Under the pieces are notes generated by a model. The model saw only the letters and a program-made list of their open reading frames with translations, was not told the DNA's origin and ran no database searches. A stretch of DNA of 64,000 bases from Fragilaria radians (taxonomy: Eukaryota; Bacillariophyta; Fragilariophyceae; Fragilariales; Fragilariaceae). A program made the translations under genes and the position numbers. Positions 34,351 through 44,324 of the stretch are shown here, one piece after another. The stretch covers positions 62,001-126,000 of the forward strand of contig CAAAJI010000009.1 of assembly GCA_900642245.1 (NCBI GenBank), written 5' to 3'. The number at the start of each line of letters is the position of its first letter. The first letter of the stretch is position 1.

Positions 34351-34791
34351 TTACGCAACCAATAAGCAAGCTCCACCGGCTGCCTTGATTTTCTGTTCTG
34401 CCTGCCTGGAGAAAAATTTGGCCTTGACAATCACAGGGACCTTGATTTCCCCATTGCCAAGTAGCTTAAAGTATCCCTTGCTGACAAGGTCAATTACGGG
34501 TGCCTTGCCTCCTCCATTTTTGGCTGCCTCATAGACACCTTCACCGGCAATGTTAAAAATCTTGTCAATGTTGCAAGTTGGAGTGAAGGAACGGTTTCGC
34601 AGCATATGAAATTGTCTCATACCGACTTTACCAAAGTACCCCGGGTGATATTTATCCATCAGTGTACGGTGGTGGTGTTGACCTCCAGCATTACCTCGAC
34701 CACCTGGATGTTTTCGGTGCTTTCCAATTCGACCATGACCAGCAGAGACGTGACCACGCTTCTTACGGTTTTTTGAAAGTCGAGTTGGCAT
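34351..34791 (-). CDS. RPL27A: Cytosolic 60S ribosomal protein L27a (uL15)
   Basis: A single-exon gene of 146 aa with strong identity to eukaryotic L27a/uL15. It starts MPTRLSKNRKKRGHVSAGHG, continues RIGKHRKHPGGRGNAGGQHH and YHPGYFGKVGMR, and ends KFFSRQAEQKIKAAGG. Length matches the family (about 145-149 aa). The protein lies in the large subunit near the peptidyl-transferase region. Its start is 356 bp from the divergently transcribed PCIF1-like gene, so the two may share a promoter region. Confidence 0.98.
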   Translation of the reverse strand: MPTRLSKNRKKRGHVSAGHGRIGKHRKHPGGRGNAGGQHHHRTLMDKYHPGYFGKVGMRQFHMLRNRSFTPTCNIDKIFNIAGEGVYEAAKNGGGKAPVIDLVSKGYFKLLGNGEIKVPVIVKAKFFSRQAEQKIKAAGGACLLVA

Positions 34792-35147
34792 AGTAGTAAC
34801 GTTGGTGTACCTATATTTAGCAAATCGTTTTAAACAACAGCGAAGAGTGAGAAATATTGAATTGTACGTTCCTAGAATAATCAGTCTATTCTTCCTATCA
34901 CGAAACTAAAGTATCCCGCAACCGTTCTTGACAAATAATATCGATTCCTAAGGTAATGATGCTCAAAGGCCTGATCATTCTGGCCGAATTGGTGAAAGGA
35001 ATTGTCATAGTCAGTATTCACCTACCTCTCGATTTGGAAATAAGAGTGTCTAGTTTCGAAACCGTATAGTGTTGGACCTTATCGTCAAGTAAGAGGTAAA
35101 ATTAAAAATTGGTACTTGCAGTCGGATTCTACAACAAGTGACGGGAT

Positions 35148-36794
35148 ATGTTTTTTCACCCTAAAATTGACAGCCATTCCAAATCCCCCCACAAACAAAC
35201 CATGGAAGGAGGAAAAAAACGGAAACGCAAGTTAAATCCATATCCAAAAGATCTACATCAACTCGTTCGGGTTTCAGGAACACAGAATGAATCCTTGTCT
35301 GAAATTGATGATCTCATGGCAGAAATGGAGAGTAGCGAATCAAAATTTATCGCACAAACGGACTCTTCCAACGTTTCCTCTGTCTTGCCATTGACAACCC
35401 AAACGGATGATGTCATATCCAAGTCGGAACATCATGGATATTGGAATATATCACAAGACGTTATTCCTTTGGATCCAAAAAATCAAAAAGTTGTGACATG
35501 GAACAACGCTTTGCATTCTTGGAGGAAAACTGGTCGGTACACACCAGGACTCCTACCGGACTTTCAGGTCGATTTGTCGCGACACTTCCACATCGAAAAG
35601 CTATCAAATTCTCTATTAACTTCTTGTAATGAAGTTAGAATGCCAACCTTTGAAAGATGGATTATCGACTCGAAATTAGAGGAAGAAAAGGTCTTGGATC
35701 CTGTAATACCATTGGCCACAACTTCCACTGACGCTTCTCGACGCTTACTACGTGAACTATCCGACCATATGGATATTGATAAGGCAGAAAATTTGGTACA
35801 GAATCTTTGCATTATGGCTAAAGCTGCGGCACAAGAGATTTCAGTCTTGCAACAAAGAAATTGGAATGTATGTCCACTGCGCAAAGGGGATCGAATCCAC
35901 ATGGAAGATCACGAGGATGATTTCCTTGCCTTGATATACAATCGAAAAGGCTGGAAAAAACCTTACTGTATCAAAATCAATAAGCTGCATTATTCCAAGC
36001 TAAAGACATTGTTTGAGAGAGTTCATGGCAAAACATCTTCCAAATTATTGCATGTTTTTCATCTTTTCGTCATGTGTTTGATCATTCGATATTCATCACT
36101 TTCTGGAGGACAACTCTTGAATGACTTGAGAGGAGGAGGTATGCAGGGTTCGATTCATCCACATGTATTTGTTTCTCTTTCGCTTTTCTTCGGCAGACCA
36201 TGCGTTGAAGCGTTTGCGTCGCCCCTTAATTCATACTATCCTCAATTTGGATCCGCCTTTGGAGATATCGATTGGCACTTTGGATCCTTTGGAGACTTTT
36301 TTCAGCAGCAACATGAATTCCAAGAGGGATGCTTTGAAGCGAATCCACCATTCTCTCCCGGTCTCATGACAAGGATGGCTAAGGAAATGAAACGAAGACT
36401 AGATCGAGCAAATGAAAAACAATTACATTTGACTTATGTCGTGGTAGTGCCCACAGCTGCCTCGAAGTCTTCCAGTGTTGCTAAGGAATTCGCGAATGAC
36501 TCGTTTCAGTTACTTCTCCAATTATCCTACCACCATTTCATTCTTGATTCACGTGACCATGGATTTGTGGAAGGTGCACAGCACTTGAAGCCGACTCGCT
36601 ATAAACAAAGCTCGTACGATACCTCTATCTTTATACTCAATTCCAAGGTAGCATCCAAAAATATGTCTGAGATTTCCCAACTAGAGACCAATATCCGGGA
36701 AGCCTTTCGAACAAAGCATGGTACAGAACAAAGCATGCTTCAGAAATCGAATGTATCTTGCCCATCCACACTAGTTGGCAAAGAAAAGATGTGA
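35148..36794 (+). CDS. PCIF1: PCIF1-like cap-specific adenosine N6-methyltransferase
   Basis: A single-exon gene of 548 aa; a second in-frame ATG at 35202 has a better context (ACCATGG) and would give 530 aa. The C-terminal half shows the diagnostic PCIF1 catalytic pattern: FASPLNSYY (356-364), SAFGDIDWHFGSFGDFF, then FEANPPFSPGLM with the NPPF motif (399-402) of amino-methyltransferases, followed by VVVVPTA and DTSIFIL. PCIF1/CAPAM adds N6-methyl to the cap-adjacent 2'-O-methyladenosine of mRNA. A basic KKRKRK (23-28) may be a nuclear localisation signal. The WW domain that recruits the animal enzyme to the RNA polymerase II tail is not visible. Family assignment is strong; the exact target nucleotide in this organism is inferred. 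Confidence 0.88.
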   Translation: MFFHPKIDSHSKSPHKQTMEGGKKRKRKLNPYPKDLHQLVRVSGTQNESLSEIDDLMAEMESSESKFIAQTDSSNVSSVLPLTTQTDDVISKSEHHGYWNISQDVIPLDPKNQKVVTWNNALHSWRKTGRYTPGLLPDFQVDLSRHFHIEKLSNSLLTSCNEVRMPTFERWIIDSKLEEEKVLDPVIPLATTSTDASRRLLRELSDHMDIDKAENLVQNLCIMAKAAAQEISVLQQRNWNVCPLRKGDRIHMEDHEDDFLALIYNRKGWKKPYCIKINKLHYSKLKTLFERVHGKTSSKLLHVFHLFVMCLIIRYSSLSGGQLLNDLRGGGMQGSIHPHVFVSLSLFFGRPCVEAFASPLNSYYPQFGSAFGDIDWHFGSFGDFFQQQHEFQEGCFEANPPFSPGLMTRMAKEMKRRLDRANEKQLHLTYVVVVPTAASKSSSVAKEFANDSFQLLLQLSYHHFILDSRDHGFVEGAQHLKPTRYKQSSYDTSIFILNSKVASKNMSEISQLETNIREAFRTKHGTEQSMLQKSNVSCPSTLVGKEKM

Positions 36795-37752
36795 TAACCT
36801 ATAAGTATTTTGTTGTAGAATTTAATCCTTTGTAACGAATCGAGTTTTTACTTCGGTAGGGCAGCAAATTTCTTTTGAAAGGGGAGGGGAACCAAGCTTA
36901 TTCCAATTTTTAAAGTTGCTTTTATACCCATTTTAATCAGAGGGATAGAGTGCACTTGCATTCAATCCTGAGGAAACATGAATGTTGTGTTTAAAAAGAA
37001 TGACTCTCGGAATAAGCAATTCATTTGAGTAGGTAACCCAATCTTTGTTGTCTTGTAGACCTTAAAGATAATGCTTTCATATAGGGCCAATACATTTGTC
37101 AATATATCTTACTGACTATTGCTCTGATTATTTCTCCTTGATGCATGTATTGAGAGGAATTCCAATATCCACTAGGTAGAGAATTGTTGTAGTTTATGAT
37201 TTACCCTGCCATTACACATAAAGAGAAAGAAAGAATCATCATGTCTAGATCACAACATGAGTATCATTGCTTACTTGCCAGTCAAGTACTGTCTTTGTTT
37301 TTCAAGGGCAGACTATTTATTAGAGCATGAATCAAAAGAGGTTTTGGCTTAGAATCCTAAACACCGTGAAAATATTTGAAGGATTTGACCTTCTGAAAAA
37401 TATACTTGTTATTCCATAGAAAAGCACGACTTTGTTGCTTAAGTATAATTAATGTAGAGGCTAAAGATTTTCCCGGCAGTAGTTTCAATCTGTCCATTTT
37501 GATTTGCCCGACAAAAGGCACATGTCGTGATGTCCGTTTCAAGTGTTGATTTGAATGGTGTAGCACTCCAAGTCAGTGTAAGAAGATCTCATTGTGTCCT
37601 TTCAGCATAGAGCAATATGATTGGGGCATTGGTATTGTATTTGCTCACTCAATTTATTTGAAGTCAGGAATGGAGGCTAGTATCGGAAAACTACTGTAGC
37701 ACTAAACTTTTGGTCAATTGCTTGATTATTACTATTATTGTATGATCCGAGA
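36795..37752. other. Intergenic region, nothing recognised
   Basis: About 1 kb between the PCIF1-like gene and EEFSEC, transcribed in the same direction. No ORF with motifs and no repeat was seen. Confidence 0.4.
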
Positions 37753-39864
37753 ATGGCGCCACCGTCATCCACGGAATCAACTCCTCCCGAAGAAGTGTTG
37801 AACGTCAATGTTGGTATATTGGGACATGTTGACTCAGGAAAAACATCTCTTGTGAAGACACTCTCAACGTTGCTTTCGACAGCAGCGTTGGACAAGTCAC
37901 GGGAATCGCGACAACGAGGCATGACATTAGATTTGGGATTTTCTTGTTTTTTCCTCGATATGCCACCTCATCTTCAAAAGCAATACCCGACAAAGACTAT
38001 GTTACAAATGACACTTGTGGATTGTCCGGGACATGCATCGCTCATTCGAACCATTATTGGTGGAGCACAAATTATTGATACTGCATTGTTATTGCTAGAT
38101 GCTACAAAAGGATGGCAAGCACAGACAACGGAATGTTTAGTCTTGGCTGAGCTCACATCTCCGCATCTTATTGTTGTACTCAACAAAATTGATATGTTTC
38201 CGGAAGATAACAGAGAGGAGCTTATAGAGAAAACAAAACAGGAAGTCTGGAATAAGCTTCGAAAAACTAGATTTACCAATTGTACTATAATTGCAGTTTC
38301 CGCATGTATCGGAGGCGAGAAAGTTGCAGCTGTTGAAGGGAATGATATCATTCCAAATCAAACGACTAATGTTGATATACTTGTGGATGCACTCCAAAGA
38401 GAACTACCGACTCCTAAACGTGGGACATCAGATACCTTTTACTTTTCCATTGATCACTGTTTTGCAATTCGCGGACAAGGAACCGTTTTGACGGGAACAG
38501 TCTTAAGCGGTCATATAGAGGTCAATCAACTCATTGAATTTCCAACCCTTGGATTGGAACGGAAGGTAAAAAGCATGCAGATGTTCCGTCGAAAGGTGAA
38601 AAGCATACGGCAGGGAGATAGAGCTGGTATCTGCGTCTCCAATTTTGATCCCAAATTATTAGAACGTGGTATTGCTGCATCACCAGGTGCAGTGCAGCTT
38701 CTCAAGGGAGCCATCGCTATTGTTCGGAAAGTATCATACTTCCCTGGAAAATTGCGATGTGGAAGTAAATTTCATATTTCAATTGGCCATGCGACAATAA
38801 TGGCAACGGTCACATTTTGGGGTGGAAAAGAACTTGCTGAATCTCAGATTGATTCAAAAACTCCTTCAGTCTATAACGATGTAGTACATTCGATATCTCA
38901 TGGAAAGAAATCAAAGACTTTACTCGGTCATTCCTCGTTAGGTGGAGATGCCCAATTAGCGGGACTTCCTCGTATATCATTCGACTACAACGATGATTTT
39001 ATATATCAAGATGAATATCTTGAACAATCAGAAAGCGAAGGAAGTTCTACTGAGTTATTGCATTGGGCTTTGCTAGATTTCCAGACTCCTATTTACTGTC
39101 CACTAGAAAGCTTGATAATTGGATCTAGACTAGATGTTGAGACTGAAGGAGCTTCCTCTTCTTGTCGACTCGCATTTTGTGGGCGAATCATTGAAAAGGC
39201 AGATCCTGCGATAGATGCAAAGCGTATAAAAATATATACACCAAAAGAAAAGCGAGGTATCGTTGCCAAATTGGGTGATTCATTTCGTCGGGAATGTGAT
39301 GAAAAAATTGTTTGTTATGAGATTTATGGTGATGAGATGTTTAAAAAGGAGACGAACATGAAGGCTTTCGTTGGTATGAAGGTGATGACAGAATCGGGCG
39401 ATATTGGAGAGATCAAAAGTTCTTATGGAACTGCAGGTCAATTTCGAGTTTGGTTCCCAGCTGGTACATCTGCGAAAGAAGGAGATGTAATCATCTTACG
39501 TTTCAAACGATATGCTCATGACGAGAAAAAGGAAATGCATCAAGACATATCCCTCCCCGAACCACGAGTGGGTACGAGACTTGAAGCGCCAGCCAAGAAG
39601 AAAAAAGTAAAGTTAACCTATGGTGAAATTGTTTCTCTAAAGGGTGATGAAATGCCAAACGGTAAATTCCCGATTGCTATCATCAGCGGATTCTTCAAAC
39701 CTGAGATTAATATTCGTGAGCGATGTGGTGCATTAGTTTCGATTCCTAGTACAGGAGAAGAGGGTACTGTCATTGGCGCATTCGGGAAGGCTGGCAAATG
39801 TAAAGTGGCATTCGCGAATGGAGTTTCCGCATCTCCCGGAACCAAAGCAACGATGCATTCGTAG
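37753..39864 (+). CDS. EEFSEC: Selenocysteine-specific elongation factor (EEFSEC/SelB)
   Basis: A single-exon gene of 703 aa starting at ATG 37753 (the open frame reaches 37738 without an ATG). The GTPase domain has GHVDSGKT (24-31), DCPGH (90-94) and NKID (144-147), with the EFSEC-type ESRQRGMTLDLGF switch. Beta-barrel domains follow (IRGQGTVLTGTVLSG, EVNQLIEFP, MQMFRRKVKSIRQGDRAGI). The C-terminal domain 4 (about 522-587) carries FKKETNMKAFVGMKV and the SFKRY-like RFKRYAHD. EEFSEC delivers selenocysteinyl-tRNA to UGA codons with SECIS and SBP2, so this organism should make selenoproteins. Oddly, about 75 extra C-terminal residues (629-703) repeat the domain 4 module (FFKPEINIRERCGALVSI, TGEEGTVIGAFGKAGKCKVAF). 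Family certain; function of the extra module unknown. Confidence 0.95.
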   Translation: MAPPSSTESTPPEEVLNVNVGILGHVDSGKTSLVKTLSTLLSTAALDKSRESRQRGMTLDLGFSCFFLDMPPHLQKQYPTKTMLQMTLVDCPGHASLIRTIIGGAQIIDTALLLLDATKGWQAQTTECLVLAELTSPHLIVVLNKIDMFPEDNREELIEKTKQEVWNKLRKTRFTNCTIIAVSACIGGEKVAAVEGNDIIPNQTTNVDILVDALQRELPTPKRGTSDTFYFSIDHCFAIRGQGTVLTGTVLSGHIEVNQLIEFPTLGLERKVKSMQMFRRKVKSIRQGDRAGICVSNFDPKLLERGIAASPGAVQLLKGAIAIVRKVSYFPGKLRCGSKFHISIGHATIMATVTFWGGKELAESQIDSKTPSVYNDVVHSISHGKKSKTLLGHSSLGGDAQLAGLPRISFDYNDDFIYQDEYLEQSESEGSSTELLHWALLDFQTPIYCPLESLIIGSRLDVETEGASSSCRLAFCGRIIEKADPAIDAKRIKIYTPKEKRGIVAKLGDSFRRECDEKIVCYEIYGDEMFKKETNMKAFVGMKVMTESGDIGEIKSSYGTAGQFRVWFPAGTSAKEGDVIILRFKRYAHDEKKEMHQDISLPEPRVGTRLEAPAKKKKVKLTYGEIVSLKGDEMPNGKFPIAIISGFFKPEINIRERCGALVSIPSTGEEGTVIGAFGKAGKCKVAFANGVSASPGTKATMHS

Positions 39865-40598
39865 CGGAATTATCCAAGTAGTTCGCTTGGTTATCGTCCA
39901 TCTAAATTATCAAAAAAAGAAATCGTCAAATATCGACGATCGATAGAGCTATTTGGGTGTTATCCCAGAAGTTCCCACATGTATTAAGCAGAGCTATACA
40001 GTAAACATTCTGGCATCATTGAATTTTCTTTAAACCTGACAACAAATTGGATCCATGGTTTGAGAATTTTGAGGGCGTGAGCATGACAATTCGCTTGAGT
40101 AGTTAAAAACAAGAAATGTTTCTTTACGAAATCGGTTGAATGTGTATCATAAGTAATTGCAGTTAAAAGGAAAATTAGACATGAACTTTGTGTAAAATTA
40201 TACTTTCGTTTTGTCACACGACGAATGCCTTTGGGCTTTTTGATTCCAAGAAACAAGTCAAAGATTCACGCCTCAGAAAACGACATTATTCGAATCCATT
40301 TCCAACCAAAAAACATGAATTAATGTTCGATCAAAGGTAGACTATTCAGAATTGACTAGATTTGAGGGTCTTTCATCTTTTTCCATGTTATGATTCTCGA
40401 ATATCCATTTTGCGAATTCTTTCTGATCTTATATGTTGGCGGGAGTAACTTATGTATACTAAGAATTCAGGTGAATATCTCATACTCAAAGAGTTTGACG
40501 TAAACTTCGTAATTATATTAACACTTTCCAAGACAAGAATATGCTATGCTAAACTAATTAAGGCATACTTTTCATTCATCTCACGTTCACACGTATGC
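39865..40598. other. Convergent intergenic region
   Basis: This 734-bp stretch lies between the 3' ends of EEFSEC and the PDI-like gene. A minus-strand frame at 39984-40256 has no recognised motif. Nothing else is seen. Confidence 0.4.
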
Positions 40599-41390
40599 CT
40601 AAAGTTCAGTCTTTACTGATTCATCCTCTTTTTTATTGACAACCGCACGTAGAAGCTTGTAGTTGGACGCAAGTCGAATCTCATCGACCTTTGCATTGTA
40701 CTCAGTCACCAACTTTTCATACTGTTCTTGCAGTTTTTCAGTTTCGGCATTAAAGCGTGCCTCTTCGGCTTCCGCGTCACTTTCAATCTTGCTCAAAGTA
40801 TCCTTCAATTCATCAATGGGCTTAGCCTCCAAATCAGCAATGGCCTTCTTTTGTTCATCGGTACATCCCTCCGTATTGTGTACCGAGCAAAACACGTTGA
40901 CCAAATGCTCCTTTGCGAAGGCAGACATCGATTCAAAATCACGATCTCCCTCATAGGATTCAGGTGCCGAGGGATCTCCATACATCAAAGTGGGGTAACC
41001 ACCGACTTCGAATTCTTGGCACAAGACTTCGGATACTGTACAATCGACCTCAGCCACCAAACCCACTGCATGACCTTCCCATTCAGCTGCCAATTGTTCC
41101 CAGGCTGGTGCCATGGCTTGACAATGACCACACCAAGGGGCAAAAAACTGGAAAATTTTGAGGTATTCATGATTTTCAGAAGCACACAGGCGTTAGGGGG
41201 GATGAGACAGAACATTCACGAGACAAAAATTGATACATAGAATAAGATTCAGTCATTTTGCTTAATATACCTTGATGAAAACAGTTTTTCCTCTGGTGGC
41301 TTGATGATAATTTGATTCAGTCAAACTCAAAACATCTCCATTCACGGCACTCAAACTAGACAGCAGGAGGAAAGTAAGCGAAAACCACAT
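40599..41390 (-). CDS. ER protein disulfide isomerase-like protein, one thioredoxin domain, KTEL tail
   Basis: Two exons on the minus strand, 41390-41271 and 41147-40599, separated by a 123-bp GT-AG intron, giving 222 aa. The signal peptide is clear (MWFSLTFLLLSSLSAVNG). The junction restores TVFIK-FFAPWCGHC, with the CGHC redox site at C46-C49, followed by MAPAWEQLA, VDCT and GGYPTLMYGD, including the cis-Pro. The rest (about residues 110-215) is an alpha-helical, charged segment reminiscent of ERp29/PDI-D C-terminal domains, and the protein ends KTEL, a KDEL-type ER retention signal. It should form or isomerise disulfide bonds in secretory proteins. It is much shorter than classical four-domain PDI. 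The two cysteines in NVFCSVHNTEGC could form an extra disulfide. Confidence 0.92.
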
Positions 41391-44324
41391 CTTATTTCCC
41401 AATAAATAGTTAATGAGGATTTATTGGATGCGAATAAGAGCGTTTCTTTTTTGGTTTTCTCTAAAGCAATACCTAATTCTACACCAAGGTTTTGCCAAAC
41501 ATACTTTCTCGGTGTCTCGGAATTTAAAATTTCTTCTCCGATAATCTCTGATGAAGGATTCTTAACACGTGTCAAAAATTTCGTCCTTTTACCTCAAACT
41601 CTAAAAGGTTCGATCATTTTAGTTGCCTTTTTTTTTTCTTCAGGCAGTCCATGGATGAAACAACAAGAAAGAAAAAGCATGCTGCCAACTTGTAAAGTAA
41701 ACTGATACTTGCAGTTTTCAATTGGCACTGAAGGGTTGTTTCAAAAATATGTAATTCCGATTTGTGTTGGAAGCAATAATTTGAAAAGTTTCTACCAAGC
41801 AATAGTTGGTAAGAATTTAAAATACCATACGATTGGCCTTTACCAAGCGGTACGTGAAAGAAAGAATAGATTGAAAATATCTTATATGATCATATTTCAA
41901 CACAAGATAGGCAAACGCATTATTTACAATGTTAAATATTCTCTCTCACGTCTTGGAAAAAAACTTACTACCTTGACGAGAATACCAAGTTTGATACTTT
42001 GTTGCAACCAGATAAAATAAATAAGAATTATAGTAATAAATACTGATGATAGTTGTCATCTTATCAGCGACTTCAGTTATTCAAATCATCCCAACTAGAT
42101 TTACCATTTAGGTGTATGAAGAAAATGGAGTTAAATTACAGAAAAGGAAGCAAATATATCCTTTGTTGCAACCAGATAAAATAAATTAGATGCTGCTCTT
42201 TCATTAAGCAAAAAGAAGCACCTCTTAGGCCAATAATTTCAAATTAAAATTGGAAATCGGAACACAAACATTCGCTTCCTTGTCTTAGAATAGACCTGAC
42301 TCACTCATGTTATGTCCAATAATCATTTTTATCTTAGTTCTCTTTTGTTGTTTTCCCTGTTAGAATGTCATGTTTAAAGTCCTTTGCCAAGGCGAAAAGC
42401 TCAAGATTCAATGATGTCCTGTCAGAAAAAAAGGATCCCAAAGTCTAATGAGTATATAAAAATTCGAATTATTTGAAAAATACTAACTTCCGCCTAAATT
42501 GTGGAGCATAATACACGGTTTCCATTGACAGACAATATGTATTCATCACTCTTCTAAATATTTTTTTCTATCATCCAAATTGGTAGTCGGAATGAAAGAA
42601 CGGTTAAACTGGGACTAATGGATGAAAAATCAGTCTTCTTCTCGATATTGTTTTGCACTAACAATGAGGAACATTTCGAATACCGTTACATAAATATAGC
42701 TCAAAGTCTATTAGTCTACTACTTTATAGACTGAACATTGTTCATAACTTTCTTTCGTACTTCAAAGTCTTTCCATTTGGATGGTTTTGAAGCAGCCACA
42801 ATACGCTAAGAGAAAGAACTCATAGTAGGAATTGCTTATGTGACAGAAAAAAGCACTTCAGAATGATAAAGATATCTATGCAAGTTTAGTTTTCTTTGCA
42901 GTATCTACATTTGAATAACGAGAGACGGATTTATAAGAAGTCATCCAAATGTAGAGAGAGAAGGTAGATGCAATCTTGAACTCTTTTTACGACCCACAGC
43001 AATTAAAATACGAAAATTTCTAGGAACGATAAATTACTATTGATGCCCTTTAAGGGAATGTCATAAGACTAAGACTCATTTGTTAGTGATAGCTTCAAAA
43101 TAATTGAGCAAGCATTGCTACTGATTCCCAAAGAAATTAACGTTTCACATATTCATTGAGTCTAGCAACGCTTAGTGATGAGCATGTATCACGAGTAAAC
43201 GTTTCCACAGCATTTAAAGTCAAGATTTATTCCTTTAACAGACGTAGCTGGCTAATATAGTAGACTAATTCTATGAAAATTATTGTTGGAAAGTTGCAAA
43301 ATTGAACGGTTGAACGCGGAAACAGATGAAAATGCCGTCAGGAACATCAATGAAAGCTACAAGACTAGAAAGGTAAATAAAGGAGAAAAATGGTGATATT
43401 GTATTACTGAATATATTGGGAAAGTCGTTGAACAGAAAAAGAAGAAAAATGCACTGACAAAACCATAAAGAGGCCAGAGAAATAACAATATATCAACAAG
43501 ACTTCGATTATTTTTTCTTGGAGAAAGAAACAACAGCAAAACTCCCGAAAATGGAGGGAGATACCCAGCATCAAGAATGCAAAGTGATGATTCAAGATTT
43601 TAGGATTAGAAATGAAGATTTGACTTTTGACAAAGGTCAGAGCATCACTTGAACCAAGATTGTCATGCTGCCAATCGGAATCGAGCCAGAAAGCTTTTTG
43701 TGATCAATCAAAAGCTTGCAAAACTGAAAAATAGTGAGACAAATGGAATAATTGTAGAGTATTTTTAGTATGATATCGTATCTTCTTGTGCTCATAATAT
43801 AAATGTTCTGTTTTGAACCTTAATTATTCATATCATACTATTCATTTATTTTTTGAAATGTGATGGAATGACAAGATGAAAGAGTGATCAAAGAACTGAG
43901 AACTATCCATCTTCTGTCGAAAAGCAACTAAGGAGAACAGGATAACGTTTTGTCGACAGCGACATCTTCTAGTTATGGCGACCGCTAGTACATCTTTGAA
44001 TGGCATAAAACCTTGAAGTATTTGTCAGTTCCTAATGTCCAGTTTTCAGTGTGGAGTAACATTGAATTTTACACTGACGCAAGGACGACTAATTGTGATT
44101 CGGCGTATGGGGAAAAAGTGTGTATTAGAACAATGGCAGAGCTAGGTAAAAAGCATTCAGCCATAAATTTCGAATATCAAAATTAAAACATAAATATGGT
44201 CCATAAAGTCTTATCAAACTATCCGTAGCTGAAATAATCAATATTAACTTCATTGCCAACACAAAATGCTTCACAAACATATTGTTTTAAAGAGTATTAT
44301 TCACTTTCACATTAACATATACTG
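41391..44324. other. Long intergenic region with a short exact repeat
   Basis: No gene is recognised across 2.9 kb. The only structures seen are a 26-bp exact direct repeat (separate entry) and a distant inverted pair AGTATGATAT / ATATCATACT near 43.77 and 43.83 kb. Short frames here lack motifs. Confidence 0.4.
41997..42186. repeat. 26-bp exact direct repeat, 164 bp apart
   Basis: The sequence beginning CTTTGTTGCAACCAGATAAA and ending ATAAAT occurs at 41997-42022 and 42161-42186. It may mark the ends of a small inserted or duplicated segment. Confidence 0.85.

Noticed and set aside
37677..38714. Several minus-strand ORFs within EEFSEC and its upstream flank
   Set aside because: Those inside the gene are shadows of the well-supported EEFSEC frame, and the one reaching its upstream flank has no motif.
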